This document shows, one piece after another, positions 7,957 through 15,418 of a DNA stretch of 64,000 nucleotides (positions are counted from its first letter, which is position 1; each line of letters begins with the position of its first letter). Origin of the DNA: JACVRM01 sp046262315. Lineage in GTDB: Bacteria; Actinomycetota; Thermoleophilia; Gaiellales; Gaiellaceae. The stretch is taken from the NCBI GenBank assembly GCA_046262315.1, contig JBHEMZ010000132.1:15236-79235 (forward strand), read 5' to 3'. Made by a program: the position numbers and the translations under genes. Under the pieces are notes generated by a model. It ran no database searches, was not told the DNA's origin, and saw only the letters and a program-made list of their open reading frames with translations.

Positions 7957-8753
7957 GTTATCGAGGCGCGGGCGCCGGCGTCGATCGTTTCCGGATCGAG
8001 GGCATACAGCGCGTCGTAGAGCGCCACGTGGAAGCTGCCCGGGCCGCGCGCATCGCGGGCAGCGTGCTCGCCGGCCAGCCCGAAAGCCACGAGTGCCTCC
8101 GCGGCAGCCTGCGCTGGTTCATCGCGAAGGACGGCCAGGAAGCACCCGGTCAGCGCCGTGGACATGCAGCCCGTTCCCGTCACCGTACCCAGCAGCGGGT
8201 GCCCGTTTTCGACGGCGATCACGCGGTCGCCGTCCGAGACGTAGTCGACCGGTCCGGTGACAGCCGCCACGCAGCCGAGCGCGTGGGCTGCGGCGCACGC
8301 GAGCTCGGCGCCCGAGCCGGCCGCGCCGATCGACTCGACGCCGCGAATCTCAGCCTGCCGGCCTGCAAGCGTGGCGATCTCCGCGGCGTTGCCGCGCACC
8401 ACGGCGAGCCGCATCTCGTCCGCGATCCTCCGTGCCGTCTCCGTCCGGTAGTCGGTTGCTCCGGCGCCGACCGGGTCGAGCACGACAGGCACACCGGCGC
8501 CGTTGGCGGCCGTTCCGGCCAGCAACATCGCCTCGACCCAGTGCGGCGAGAGCGTGCCGATGTTCAGCACGAGAGCCCCCGCCAGCGCGGCCATCTGCTC
8601 GACCTCCTCGCGCGCGTGCGCCATGACCGGCAACGCCCCGATCGCGAGCGTCGCGTTCGCGGTCTCGTTCATGACGACGTAGTTCGTGATCTGGTGGACG
8701 AGCGGCTTCTGCTCACGCAAACGCCGCAAGGAATCGCCCGTGGCAAGACTCAT
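7953..8753 (-). CDS. thiM: Hydroxyethylthiazole kinase
   Basis: ThiM phosphorylates 4-methyl-5-(2-hydroxyethyl)thiazole, usually for salvage. The 266-aa ribokinase-like protein has PLVHQITNYVVMNETANATLAIGALPVMAHA at its N-terminus, PVVLDPVGAGATDYR, AVTGPVDYVSDG and the catalytic-site TGTGCMSTALTGCF. Length and motifs match the family. The ATG at 8753 overlaps the thiD stop (ATGA). With ThiD, ThiE and ThiL it makes an operon suited to thiamine salvage from pre-formed HMP and thiazole; thiC, thiG and thiS are not in this window. Confidence 0.93.
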   Translation of the reverse strand: MSLATGDSLRRLREQKPLVHQITNYVVMNETANATLAIGALPVMAHAREEVEQMAALAGALVLNIGTLSPHWVEAMLLAGTAANGAGVPVVLDPVGAGATDYRTETARRIADEMRLAVVRGNAAEIATLAGRQAEIRGVESIGAAGSGAELACAAAHALGCVAAVTGPVDYVSDGDRVIAVENGHPLLGTVTGTGCMSTALTGCFLAVLRDEPAQAAAEALVAFGLAGEHAARDARGPGSFHVALYDALYALDPETIDAGARASIT

Positions 8754-9529
8754 GCTGCTCCCCTCAAGTTGAAGACGTCGACGGGCCCCTCGCCCTCGCC
8801 GAGCTCAGGGAGCCCCAAGCGGACTGCATCGCCTGCGATCTTCGCGGCGAAGTTCGCGGCTTTGTCCAGCGGATAACCGCGGGCAAGCGCGACCGTGAGC
8901 GCCGCGGAATGGGTGCAGCCGGCGCCGTGCGTCGTCCCGACTGCATGCCGCTCGACGCTTTGCGGCAAATGCCGCTCGCCGTCGAACAGGTGGTCAACCG
9001 CGTCCGCACCGTGTCCGCCGGTGACGATCACCGCGGGTGCTCCGAGCTCGTGAAGCCGCTCGGCCAGTTGCGCTCGTGACCCGGCGAATCCTGCGAGACC
9101 CTCCGCCTCGGGAAGATTCGGCGTGACGACGGTAGCGAGCGGAAACAGCCGCTGCACGAGCACGTCCACGGCGTCGTCTTGGAGCAGGCGCGCCCCCGAG
9201 CTCGCGACCATCACCGGATCCACGACGAGCGGGACGCGGTGTTCATCCAGGAAGTCGGCGACCGCCTCGATGATCGCCCGCGAGAAGAGCATTCCCGTCT
9301 TGGCGGCGTCCACGCCGATGTCGGAGAAAACCACCTCGAGCTGCGCGCGCACGAAGTCGGGAGGACACTCGTGCACGGCGGTCACGCCGGTGGTGTTCTG
9401 CGCGGTCAGCGCGACGATCGCCGACATGCCGTGACAGCCGTAGCGCGCGAACGCCTTCAGGTCGGCCTGGATCCCGGCGCCGCCCCCGGAATCGGAGCCG
9501 GCGATCGTCAGTGCTCTCGAAACGCCCAT
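8750..9529 (-). CDS. thiD: Hydroxymethylpyrimidine/phosphomethylpyrimidine kinase
   Basis: ThiD phosphorylates HMP and HMP phosphate to HMP diphosphate. The 259-aa sequence begins ALTIAGSDSGGGAGIQADLK, has CHGMSAIVALTAQNTTGV, VPLVVDPVMVASSGARLL, VTPNLPEAEGL and the anion-hole motif GTTHGAGCTHSAALTVALA. It is the first gene of the thi operon. The ATG at 9529 lies directly downstream of a TPP riboswitch whose 3' strand contains the Shine-Dalgarno GGGAG, indicating control of translation by thiamine diphosphate. Confidence 0.95.
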   Translation of the reverse strand: MGVSRALTIAGSDSGGGAGIQADLKAFARYGCHGMSAIVALTAQNTTGVTAVHECPPDFVRAQLEVVFSDIGVDAAKTGMLFSRAIIEAVADFLDEHRVPLVVDPVMVASSGARLLQDDAVDVLVQRLFPLATVVTPNLPEAEGLAGFAGSRAQLAERLHELGAPAVIVTGGHGADAVDHLFDGERHLPQSVERHAVGTTHGAGCTHSAALTVALARGYPLDKAANFAAKIAGDAVRLGLPELGEGEGPVDVFNLRGAA

Positions 9530-9530
9530 G

Positions 9531-9602
9531 GACTCCCTTCGCCGGCATTACCCGGATCAGGTTCGACGGGTGTGATCTCAGCCGCGACGCGGCACCCCGG
9601 TC
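9531..9602 (-). promoter_or_regulatory. TPP riboswitch (THI element) controlling thiD-thiM-thiE-thiL
   Basis: Read on the minus strand the conserved TPP aptamer landmarks occur in order: CGGGGTGCC, the pyrimidine-sensing GGCTGAGATCACACC, and AACCTGATCCGGGTAATGCC followed by GGCGAAGGGAGTC. A short P1 helix can form between GAC at 9602-9600 and GTC at 9533-9531. The GGGAG Shine-Dalgarno of thiD (9537-9533) is part of the 3' strand, so ligand binding should hide it. A -10-like TAGAAT lies at 9613-9608, six bases before the aptamer. Confidence 0.96.
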
Positions 9603-9607
9603 GCTTC

Positions 9608-9613
9608 ATTCTA
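9608..9613 (-). promoter_or_regulatory. Probable -10 box of the thi operon
   Basis: TAGAAT on the minus strand ends six bases before the TPP aptamer, the expected distance for a transcript starting at the aptamer's first stem. No clear TTGACA-like -35 is visible. Confidence 0.5.
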
Positions 9614-9652
9614 GGGACGCACCGTTCCTGAACCGGCACACTCTCGGCCCGA

Positions 9653-9718
9653 AGGCCGTGTCCCTGCGGGACACGGCCTGGGTCTGACCCCGCGGACGTT
9701 CCGATTGTGTGACGGTTC
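9653..9718 (+). repeat. Palindromic dispersed repeat, copy B, with tail motif
   Basis: The 39-bp block at 9653-9691 is the exact reverse complement of copy A at 4274-4312, including the 12-bp stem and the GGGTCTGACCC half. The tail GTTCCGATTGTGTGACGGTTC follows at 9698-9718 and resembles the tails of copy A and of 12776-12797. The element lies between the divergent thiD leader and the methyltransferase gene. Confidence 0.8.
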
Positions 9719-9763
9719 TGCGCCGGAATGGAGCGCTGGTCCGGCGGCGCTAGCATCGTCGAG

Positions 9764-10431
9764 ATGAGCCGCATTGCCCGCTACGACGGCGTCGCCGAGT
9801 GGTACGAGCGCGAGCTGGTCGCAACGCCGCTGGGCGAGTTCGCGCGCGGGATCGTCCTCCGGCTGCTCGGGAAGGGCAGCGGGCGCCTGCTCGACGTCGG
9901 CTGCGGCGGAGGCCTGCACGCCGTCGCGTTCGCACAGCTCGGCTGGGAGTTACGGGCGTCGACGTCTCGGAGGATCAGCTGCGCCTGGCGCGCTCGCGCG
10001 GCGTCGAGGTCGTACTCGCCGACGCCGAGGAACTTCCCTTCGATGATGCTTCCTTCGACGCCGCGGTCTCGATGTGGACGCACACCGATGTGGGCGACGT
10101 CGCCGCCGTGCTCCGGGAGATCGCCCGCGTCCTGCGTCCGGGCGCGCCCTTCGTCTACCAGGGCGCGCATCCGTGCTTTGTCGGACCCCACTCGCGGTTC
10201 GTCAGCGCCGAAGGGGTGCCGACACTCCATCCGGGCTACTGGCAGACCGGGCGGTACCACGACGCACCCGGAATTTCGCCGCACGGCCTGCGGGCGAAGG
10301 TCGGCGCGGTGCACCTCCCGCTCGGGCTTCTCGTGCAGGCGTTCCTGGACGCAGGCCTGCGGCTCGAGCAGTTCGAGGAGCCCCAACTGCGGGAGTACCC
10401 CTGGATGATCGCGCTCCGCGCCCGGCGATGA
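9764..10431 (+). pseudogene. SAM-dependent methyltransferase, one frameshift
   Basis: The first part (from ATG 9764) reads MSRIARYDGVAEWYERELV and LLDVGCGGGLHAVAFAQLGW, the SAM-binding motif I of class I methyltransferases. The homologous sequence continues in another frame as VTGVDVSEDQLRLARSRG, then LPFDDASFDAAVSMWTHTD and RVLRPGAPFVYQG. The switch occurs near 9950, where one G seems to be missing (GGGAGTTACG where GGGAGGTTACG would restore the frame). The rest is normal, about 222 aa in total. This is either a sequencing or assembly error or a very young mutation. The stop overlaps the helicase start (ATGA, 10428-10431). Substrate is unknown; ubiquinone/menaquinone or small-molecule methyltransferases look alike. 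Confidence 0.75.
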
Positions 10432-12671
10432 CCGTCGCGCCGGCGCTCTGGGACGACATCCTGGGCGGCGCGGAGGAGCTCGCGCACGTCGAGCTCGAGC
10501 CACGGCGTGAGGCCGACACAGTGCCGCTGCCGCCGAACCTCCATTCGCGCGTGGCGCAGGCGCTCGCTGCGCGCGACATCGCAACGCTCTACACGCACCA
10601 AGCCGATGCCTGGCTGGCCGCCGCCCGCGGCGAGGACCTGATCGTCACGACCGGGACGGCGAGCGGCAAGACGCTCGCGTTCAACCTGCCGGTGCTCGAC
10701 GCGCTGGCACGGGACCCGAAGCAGCGGGCGCTCTATCTCTACCCGACGAAGGCGCTCGCGCAGGACCAGCTGCGCGGGCTCGCGGAGCTCGGCGTGGCGC
10801 GCGTGCGTCCGGCGATCTACGACGGCGACACGCCCGGCGAGCAGCGCTGGCAGATCCGCAAGTGGTCAAACGCCGTCCTCACCAACCCGGACATGCTCCA
10901 CGTGGGCGTCCTGCCCCACCACGACCGCTGGGGCGACGTCCTGGCGAACCTTCGGTACGTCGTCGTCGACGAGGCGCACGTCTATCGGGGCGTTTTCGGA
11001 TCGCACGTCGCGAACGTGCTGCGCCGCCTGCGACGGCTCGCGCGGGTGTACGGGGCTGACCCACAGTTCCTGCTCGCCTCGGCGACGATCGCTAACCCGG
11101 CACAGCTCGCACGGCTGCTCGTCGGAGTGGACGCGACGGTGATCGGCGACGACGGCGCACCGAGGGCCGAGCGGACGATCGCACTCTGGAACCCGCCGCT
11201 CACGGACGAGGAGCTCGGCTTGCGTGCGAGCGCGCTCGGCGAAGCATCGCGCCTGATGGCCGGCCTCGTCGAACGCGGGCTACGGACGCTCTGCTTCGCA
11301 AAGGGCCGCAAGACTGCCGAGCTCATCCACCGGTTTACGGCCGAACGTCTTGACCGCGAGCTCGCCGCGCGCCTGTCCCCCTATCGGGCCGGGTACACGC
11401 CCGCCCAGCGGCGCGAGATCGAGCGGCGACTCGTGGAAGGCGACCTGCTGGGGGTAGCCGCGACGGACGCGCTTGAGCTCGGCATCGACGTGGGTCTCCT
11501 CGACTGCGTCATCTCCGTCGGCTTTCCCGGGACGATGTCCAGCTTGCGGCAGCAGTGGGGACGCGCGGGCCGGCGCGGGCACGGCCTGGCGATCCTCGTC
11601 GCGAGCGAGGACGCGCTCGATCAGTACTTCATGCGCGAGCCGGAGACGCTGCTGCGCCGCCGCGTCGAGGCGGCCATCCTCGACCACGAGAACCGGCGCG
11701 TGCTCGACGGCCACGTGCGCTCGGCCGCATTCGAGGCGCCGCTCGATGGGCGGGACACGCCTGTGCTCGGCGAGGCGGCACTGGAGCGGGCGGCGGTGCT
11801 GCCGGAGCTCAAGCACACGAAAGCCGGGTACGTCTGGAACGGCCGCGACTATCCCGCCGGGCGCTTCGGCCTCCGCTCCGCGACTCCCGACCCGTTCACG
11901 ATCGTGGACGCGGAGACCGGCTCGATCCTCGGCCTCGCCGAGCGCGAGCGCGCCTACTCGACCGTGCACGAGGGCGCCGTCTACCTGCACGGCGGCGAAT
12001 CGTTCCGCGTGCTCGCGCTCGACCTCGAGGCACGGACGGCGCTCGTCGAGCCGTTCCGGGGCGACTACTACACGCAGGCGAAGAAGGAGACGACGACGGC
12101 GATCGAAGGCGTCGAGCAGCAGGCGCGGCAGCTCGGCCTCGACGTCTTCTTCGGGCGCGTGACCGTAAGCGAGCAGGTGGTGGCGTTCCAGCGCAAGTCG
12201 ATCCGCGACGGCTCGACCATCGACCTGGAGCCGCTCGACCTGCCGCAGACCACCTTCGAGACGGAGGCGGTCTGGTACCTCCCCGAGCCGGAGCAGCTCG
12301 CCGGCGGGCTCGACAGGATGCCGAAGCTGCTGGGGACGCTGCATGCGGCGGAGCACGGGATGATCGCGCTGCTGCCGCTCTGGGCCATGTGCGACCGCTG
12401 GGACATCGGCGGCCTGTCCACGAACGCCCATTTTCAGACGGGTCGGCCGACTGTCTTCGTCTACGACGGGCACGCCGGCGGGGTCGGCATCGCGGAGCGC
12501 GGCTTCGACGTGTTCGAGGGCTGGGTCGAGGACACCGCGCGCATGATCCGCGGCTGCCCGTGCGAGCGGGGCTGTCCGTCCTGTGTTCAGTCGCCGAAGT
12601 GCGGCAATCTCAACGAGCCGCTCGACAAGTCCGGCTCGCTCGCGCTGCTAGACGCCATGCTTGCCTCGTAA
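10428..12671 (+). CDS. MrfA-like DEAD/DEAH-box helicase with DUF1998 and C-terminal cysteine cluster
   Basis: A 747-aa superfamily 2 helicase. Visible motifs: TLYTHQADAW (Q-like), VTTGTASGKTLAFNLP (Walker A), LYLYPTKALAQDQ (Ia), VVVDEAHVYRG (II), LLASATIANP (III), and ATDALELGIDVGLLD plus QQWGRAGRRGHG (V, VI). The C-terminal region (LHAAEHGMIALLP, VYDGHAGGVGIAERGF) and the cluster CPCERGCPSCVQSPKCGN match the DUF1998 domain of Bacillus MrfA and yeast Hrq1, whose four cysteines bind zinc. MrfA repairs mitomycin-type lesions. I chose ATG 10428, overlapping the methyltransferase stop; the upstream open frame is a shadow. Role in repair is inferred. Confidence 0.9.
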   Translation: MTVAPALWDDILGGAEELAHVELEPRREADTVPLPPNLHSRVAQALAARDIATLYTHQADAWLAAARGEDLIVTTGTASGKTLAFNLPVLDALARDPKQRALYLYPTKALAQDQLRGLAELGVARVRPAIYDGDTPGEQRWQIRKWSNAVLTNPDMLHVGVLPHHDRWGDVLANLRYVVVDEAHVYRGVFGSHVANVLRRLRRLARVYGADPQFLLASATIANPAQLARLLVGVDATVIGDDGAPRAERTIALWNPPLTDEELGLRASALGEASRLMAGLVERGLRTLCFAKGRKTAELIHRFTAERLDRELAARLSPYRAGYTPAQRREIERRLVEGDLLGVAATDALELGIDVGLLDCVISVGFPGTMSSLRQQWGRAGRRGHGLAILVASEDALDQYFMREPETLLRRRVEAAILDHENRRVLDGHVRSAAFEAPLDGRDTPVLGEAALERAAVLPELKHTKAGYVWNGRDYPAGRFGLRSATPDPFTIVDAETGSILGLAERERAYSTVHEGAVYLHGGESFRVLALDLEARTALVEPFRGDYYTQAKKETTTAIEGVEQQARQLGLDVFFGRVTVSEQVVAFQRKSIRDGSTIDLEPLDLPQTTFETEAVWYLPEPEQLAGGLDRMPKLLGTLHAAEHGMIALLPLWAMCDRWDIGGLSTNAHFQTGRPTVFVYDGHAGGVGIAERGFDVFEGWVEDTARMIRGCPCERGCPSCVQSPKCGNLNEPLDKSGSLALLDAMLAS

Positions 12672-12704
12672 TGACACGGCCCGGGCCGGACGTGCCTGTC
12701 GCAT

Positions 12705-12797
12705 TTGACAGGTCTTCCCCAAGGGGAGGCCGAGGCCCCCTGACGGCACGCTAGCGCGTGCGAGCGCACCCCTGTGTGCCGGGTATGTGACGATTTC
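12705..12797 (+). repeat. Intergenic hairpins with a third copy of the tail motif
   Basis: Between the helicase and the first YCII gene lie a hairpin CCTGTCGCATTTGACAGG near 12696-12713, a GC-rich inverted pair around 12718-12730, and the sequence GTGCCGGGTATGTGACGA at 12776-12793. The last resembles the tails of the 39-bp repeat copies A and B, but the 39-bp core is absent. The stretch is otherwise unexplained. Confidence 0.45.
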
Positions 12798-12875
12798 GTA
12801 CTTCAGTGTCGATCCTGCCCGTCGCCCTTCGTCGTCCCCACGTAACGCGCACTCGAGGAAAGGAGAGACGGGCCG

Positions 12876-13238
12876 ATGAAGTTCTTGCTCATGATCCACG
12901 GTGACGAGCGCGAGTGGAGCGCGCTCACAGACCAGGAGCGCGAGACCACGAAACAGCAGTACGCGGCATTCGCGCAAAGCCAACGCGAGAGCGGCACCCT
13001 CCTGCATTCCGGCCACCTCCAACCGACCGATCGCGCCACGACCGTACGCGTACGGGACGGCGAGACGCTCGTGACCGACGGCCCGTACACCGAGACGAAG
13101 GAGGCGCTCGGCGGCTACTTCCTGCTCGAGGCGGACTCGTTGGACGAGGTCGTGGACCTCGTGCGCGGGCTGCCTGTACCCGCCACGACCTCCGGGATCG
13201 AGATCCGTGCCGTCTATGAGGAGGGCCGCGCGTCGTGA
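12876..13238 (+). CDS. YCII/DGPF-domain protein, partner of an ECF42 sigma factor
   Basis: A 120-aa DGPF-type YCII-fold protein: MKFLLMIHGDEREW, AQSQRESGTLLHSGHLQP, and the defining LVTDGPYTETKEALGGYFLL. Such proteins sit next to ECF42-type sigma factors in actinobacteria; their biochemical role is not settled. The ATG at 12876 is preceded by a good AAAGGAGAG ribosome site. The second DGPF gene overlaps its end, and the sigma factor follows, giving a three-gene module. Confidence 0.88.
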   Translation: MKFLLMIHGDEREWSALTDQERETTKQQYAAFAQSQRESGTLLHSGHLQPTDRATTVRVRDGETLVTDGPYTETKEALGGYFLLEADSLDEVVDLVRGLPVPATTSGIEIRAVYEEGRAS

Positions 13239-13585
13239 AGTACGTCCTGCTCCTCTACAGCGATCCCTCCCGGTCACGAACATGACGCCCGAGGAGATCC
13301 AGACGGCCCGACGTGATGCCGCAGTGGCTGGAGCTCTTCGAGTACATGCAGCAGACTGCGACATCGGTCGACGGCGCCGAGCTCGACGAGCCCTCGAGCG
13401 CACGGACGGTCCGCTACCACGAAGGACAGCCTGTCGTGATGGACGGCCCCTACGCGGAGACGAAAGAGCAGATCGGCGGTGCGTTCTTCCTCGAGTGCGA
13501 CGACCTCGACCAGGCCATCGACATCGCATCGCGCGTCCCGCTTGCCGCGCGCGGCTCGGTCGAGATCCGTCCCGTCTTCGAATGA
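13235..13585 (+). pseudogene. Second YCII/DGPF-domain gene, two compensating frameshifts
   Basis: From GTG 13235 the frame reads VKYVLLLYSDPS and then hits a stop. Homologous sequence continues in a second frame (NMTPEEIQTARRD, from about 13279) and returns to the first frame at ATG 13316 (MPQWLELFEYMQQ through MDGPYAETKEQIGGAFFLE to the end at 13585). One base seems lost near 13270 and one gained near 13315. The DGPF motif is intact. Because protein-like sequence is retained on both sides of each break, the indels look recent or technical. An alternative gene model starting at 13313 would lack the first strand. Confidence 0.7.
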
Positions 13586-14823
13586 CGGAGGTGCGCGCAT
13601 AGAGGCGGTCGCTCGCGCTTTCCGGGAGGAGTGGGGACGCTCGCTCGCGTACCTCACCCGGGCGCTCGGTGACCTCGACCGCGCCGAGGACGCGGTGCAG
13701 GACGCATTCGCCGTCGCGCTCGAGCGCTGGCCGCGGGATGGCGTGCCCGCGAAATCCGGGCGCGTGGATCGTCACGACCGCGCACAACCGAGCCATCGAC
13801 CGCATCCGCCGAGAGCGCAACCTCGAGCGCAAGAAGGAGCTGCTCGCCCGCCTCGAGGAGACCGCGCCGCAGGAGGAGGACGTGGACGAGAGCACCATCC
13901 CCGACGAGCGGCTGAGCCTGGTCTTCACCTGCTGCCACCCGGCGCTTGCTCCTGACGCCCAGGTGGCGTTGACCCTGCGTCTCGTCGGCGGCTTGCAAAC
14001 CTCCGAAATCGCGCGCGCCTTCCTCCTTTCGGAGGCAACCCTGGCCCAGCGGCTCGTGCGCGCGAAGCGGAAGATCCGCGAGGCCGGCATTCCGTTTCGA
14101 GTGCCGCCTGACCACCTGCTACCCGACCGGCTCGGTGCGGTCCTCGCCGTCGTCTACCTGATCTTCAACGAGGGGTACACGGCCGCGGGTGGCGACGGGC
14201 TCGTGCGCCCCGACCTTTGCGACGAGGCGATCCGGCTGGGTCGCCTGCTTGCAGTCCTCATGCCTGACGAGGCCGAAGCGCTCGGATTGCTCGCGCTGGT
14301 GCTCTTCCAGGACGCGCGGGGCGAAGCACGCGTGGGGGCGCGTGGTGAGCTCGTACTGCTCGAGGATCAGACCGCTCGTCGTGGAATCGCGATCGCGTTG
14401 CCGAAGGCGAGCGAGTGCTCCAGAGAGCGCTGCGGCTAAAGACAACCGGGTCCGTACCAGCTTCAGGCCGCGATCGCCGCCCTCCACACCGAGGCGCCGG
14501 CGTACGAGGAGACCGACTGGGAGCAGATCGCCGCCCTCTACGCCGAGCTCGGGCGCCTCCAACCCTCGCCCGTGGTCGAGCTGAACCGGGCGGTTGCCGT
14601 CGCGATGGCCATGGGCCTGGCAGCGGGCCTCGAGCTGGTGGATCGCATCGCGGGTCTCGATCGCTACCACCTCTTGCACGCGACCCGGGCCGACCTCCTG
14701 CGGCGCTCCGACCGGAACGTCGAGTCGGCGGCCGCGTACCGGCGCGCGCTCGAGCTCGTCACGAACCCGATCGAGCGCGCGTACCTCGAGCGCCGGCTCG
14801 CAGAAGTAGCGGACATGTCCTAG
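13582..14823 (+). pseudogene. ECF42-type RNA polymerase sigma factor with C-terminal TPR-like extension, four frameshifts
   Basis: Combining frames gives one long ECF sigma factor. Region 2: FREEWGRSLAYLTRALGDLDRAEDAVQDAF and NPGAWIVTTAHNRAIDRIRRE. Region 4: RLVGGLQTSEIARAFLLSEATLAQRLVRAKRKI. The long C-terminal part (GRLLAVLMPDEAEALGLLALVLF, ALYAELGRLQPSPVVELNRAVA, ALELVTNPIERAYLERRLAEV) is the TPR-like extension typical of the ECF42 group. The frame changes near 13599, 13757 (AAA where AA is expected), 14371 and 14451. ECF42 factors are typically encoded beside DGPF genes, as here. Product is about 410 aa if corrected. Confidence 0.75.
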
Positions 14824-14937
14824 GGACGATCCTTCGGCCACGGCCGGGCCGGACGCGTTCAGGTGCGAAACCGCTCAGTGCCACGGAGAAAGCGACACTG
14901 GCTGCCGGCCTTGCAGACCTGTCCCAGGGACAGTCCC

Positions 14938-15396
14938 TCAGACTCGTCGGTTCAAGACCAGTCTCATGGCGCGCTCGACCGCCTCCGCCGGCGTATCCGC
15001 CCGCTCGACACCCTCAACCTCCCAGCCCGGCTCAAGCACGACTACCGGGCGTCCCAGACGGCGGGCGAACCCGATTTCCGCCAGCGTGCCCCATGAGCCG
15101 CCGACCGCGATCACCGCATCCCCCGATGCGGCCACGGCGAGGTTGCGCGCGTGGCCGATCCCGGTCACGACCGCGTGATCGATCCACTCGTTCGCGTCCG
15201 CACGCCGCTCGCCCGGCAGGATGCCGATCGTGATCCCGCCGGCCGATTTCGCGCCGCGCGAAGCCGCGGCCATCACCTCCCCGAGCCCGCCGGTCACCAC
15301 CACCGCGCCGCGCTCCGCCAGCAGGCGGCCCACCTCCGCCGCCTGCTCGACGTGCTCGGCGCCGCTCCCGATCACCGACACCTGTACCCGCGTCAC
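14938..15396 (-). CDS. LOG-family / TIGR00725-like Rossmann protein
   Basis: A 152-aa protein of the lysine-decarboxylase-like (LOG) superfamily. It has QVSVIGSGAEHVEQAAEVG, the nucleotide-binding GAVVVTGGLGEVMAAASRGA, GITIGILPGE and AVGGSWGTLAEIGFARRLGRPVV, the last corresponding to the PGGxGTxxE signature in altered form (GGSWGTLAE). Relatives cleave cytokinin-type or other nucleotide phosphates, or have no known activity. GTG 15396 gives the best N-terminus and leaves 22 bases to the divergent NADH dehydrogenase gene. A hairpin-bearing stretch (TGTCCCAGGGACA) lies just downstream, at 14920-14932. Confidence 0.75.
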   Translation of the reverse strand: MTRVQVSVIGSGAEHVEQAAEVGRLLAERGAVVVTGGLGEVMAAASRGAKSAGGITIGILPGERRADANEWIDHAVVTGIGHARNLAVAASGDAVIAVGGSWGTLAEIGFARRLGRPVVVLEPGWEVEGVERADTPAEAVERAMRLVLNRRV

Positions 15397-15418
15397 GCCG
15401 CGATGGTAGAAGCGCAGC

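Noticed and set aside
11555..12754. Second frame inside the helicase gene
   Set aside because: Low-complexity Arg/Ala/Gly sequence; the helicase frame carries all motifs.
14822..14937. Intergenic TGTCCCAGGGACAG hairpin considered as a third 39-bp repeat copy
   Set aside because: Only the short inner stem resembles the repeat; the GGGTCAGACCC half and loop are absent.
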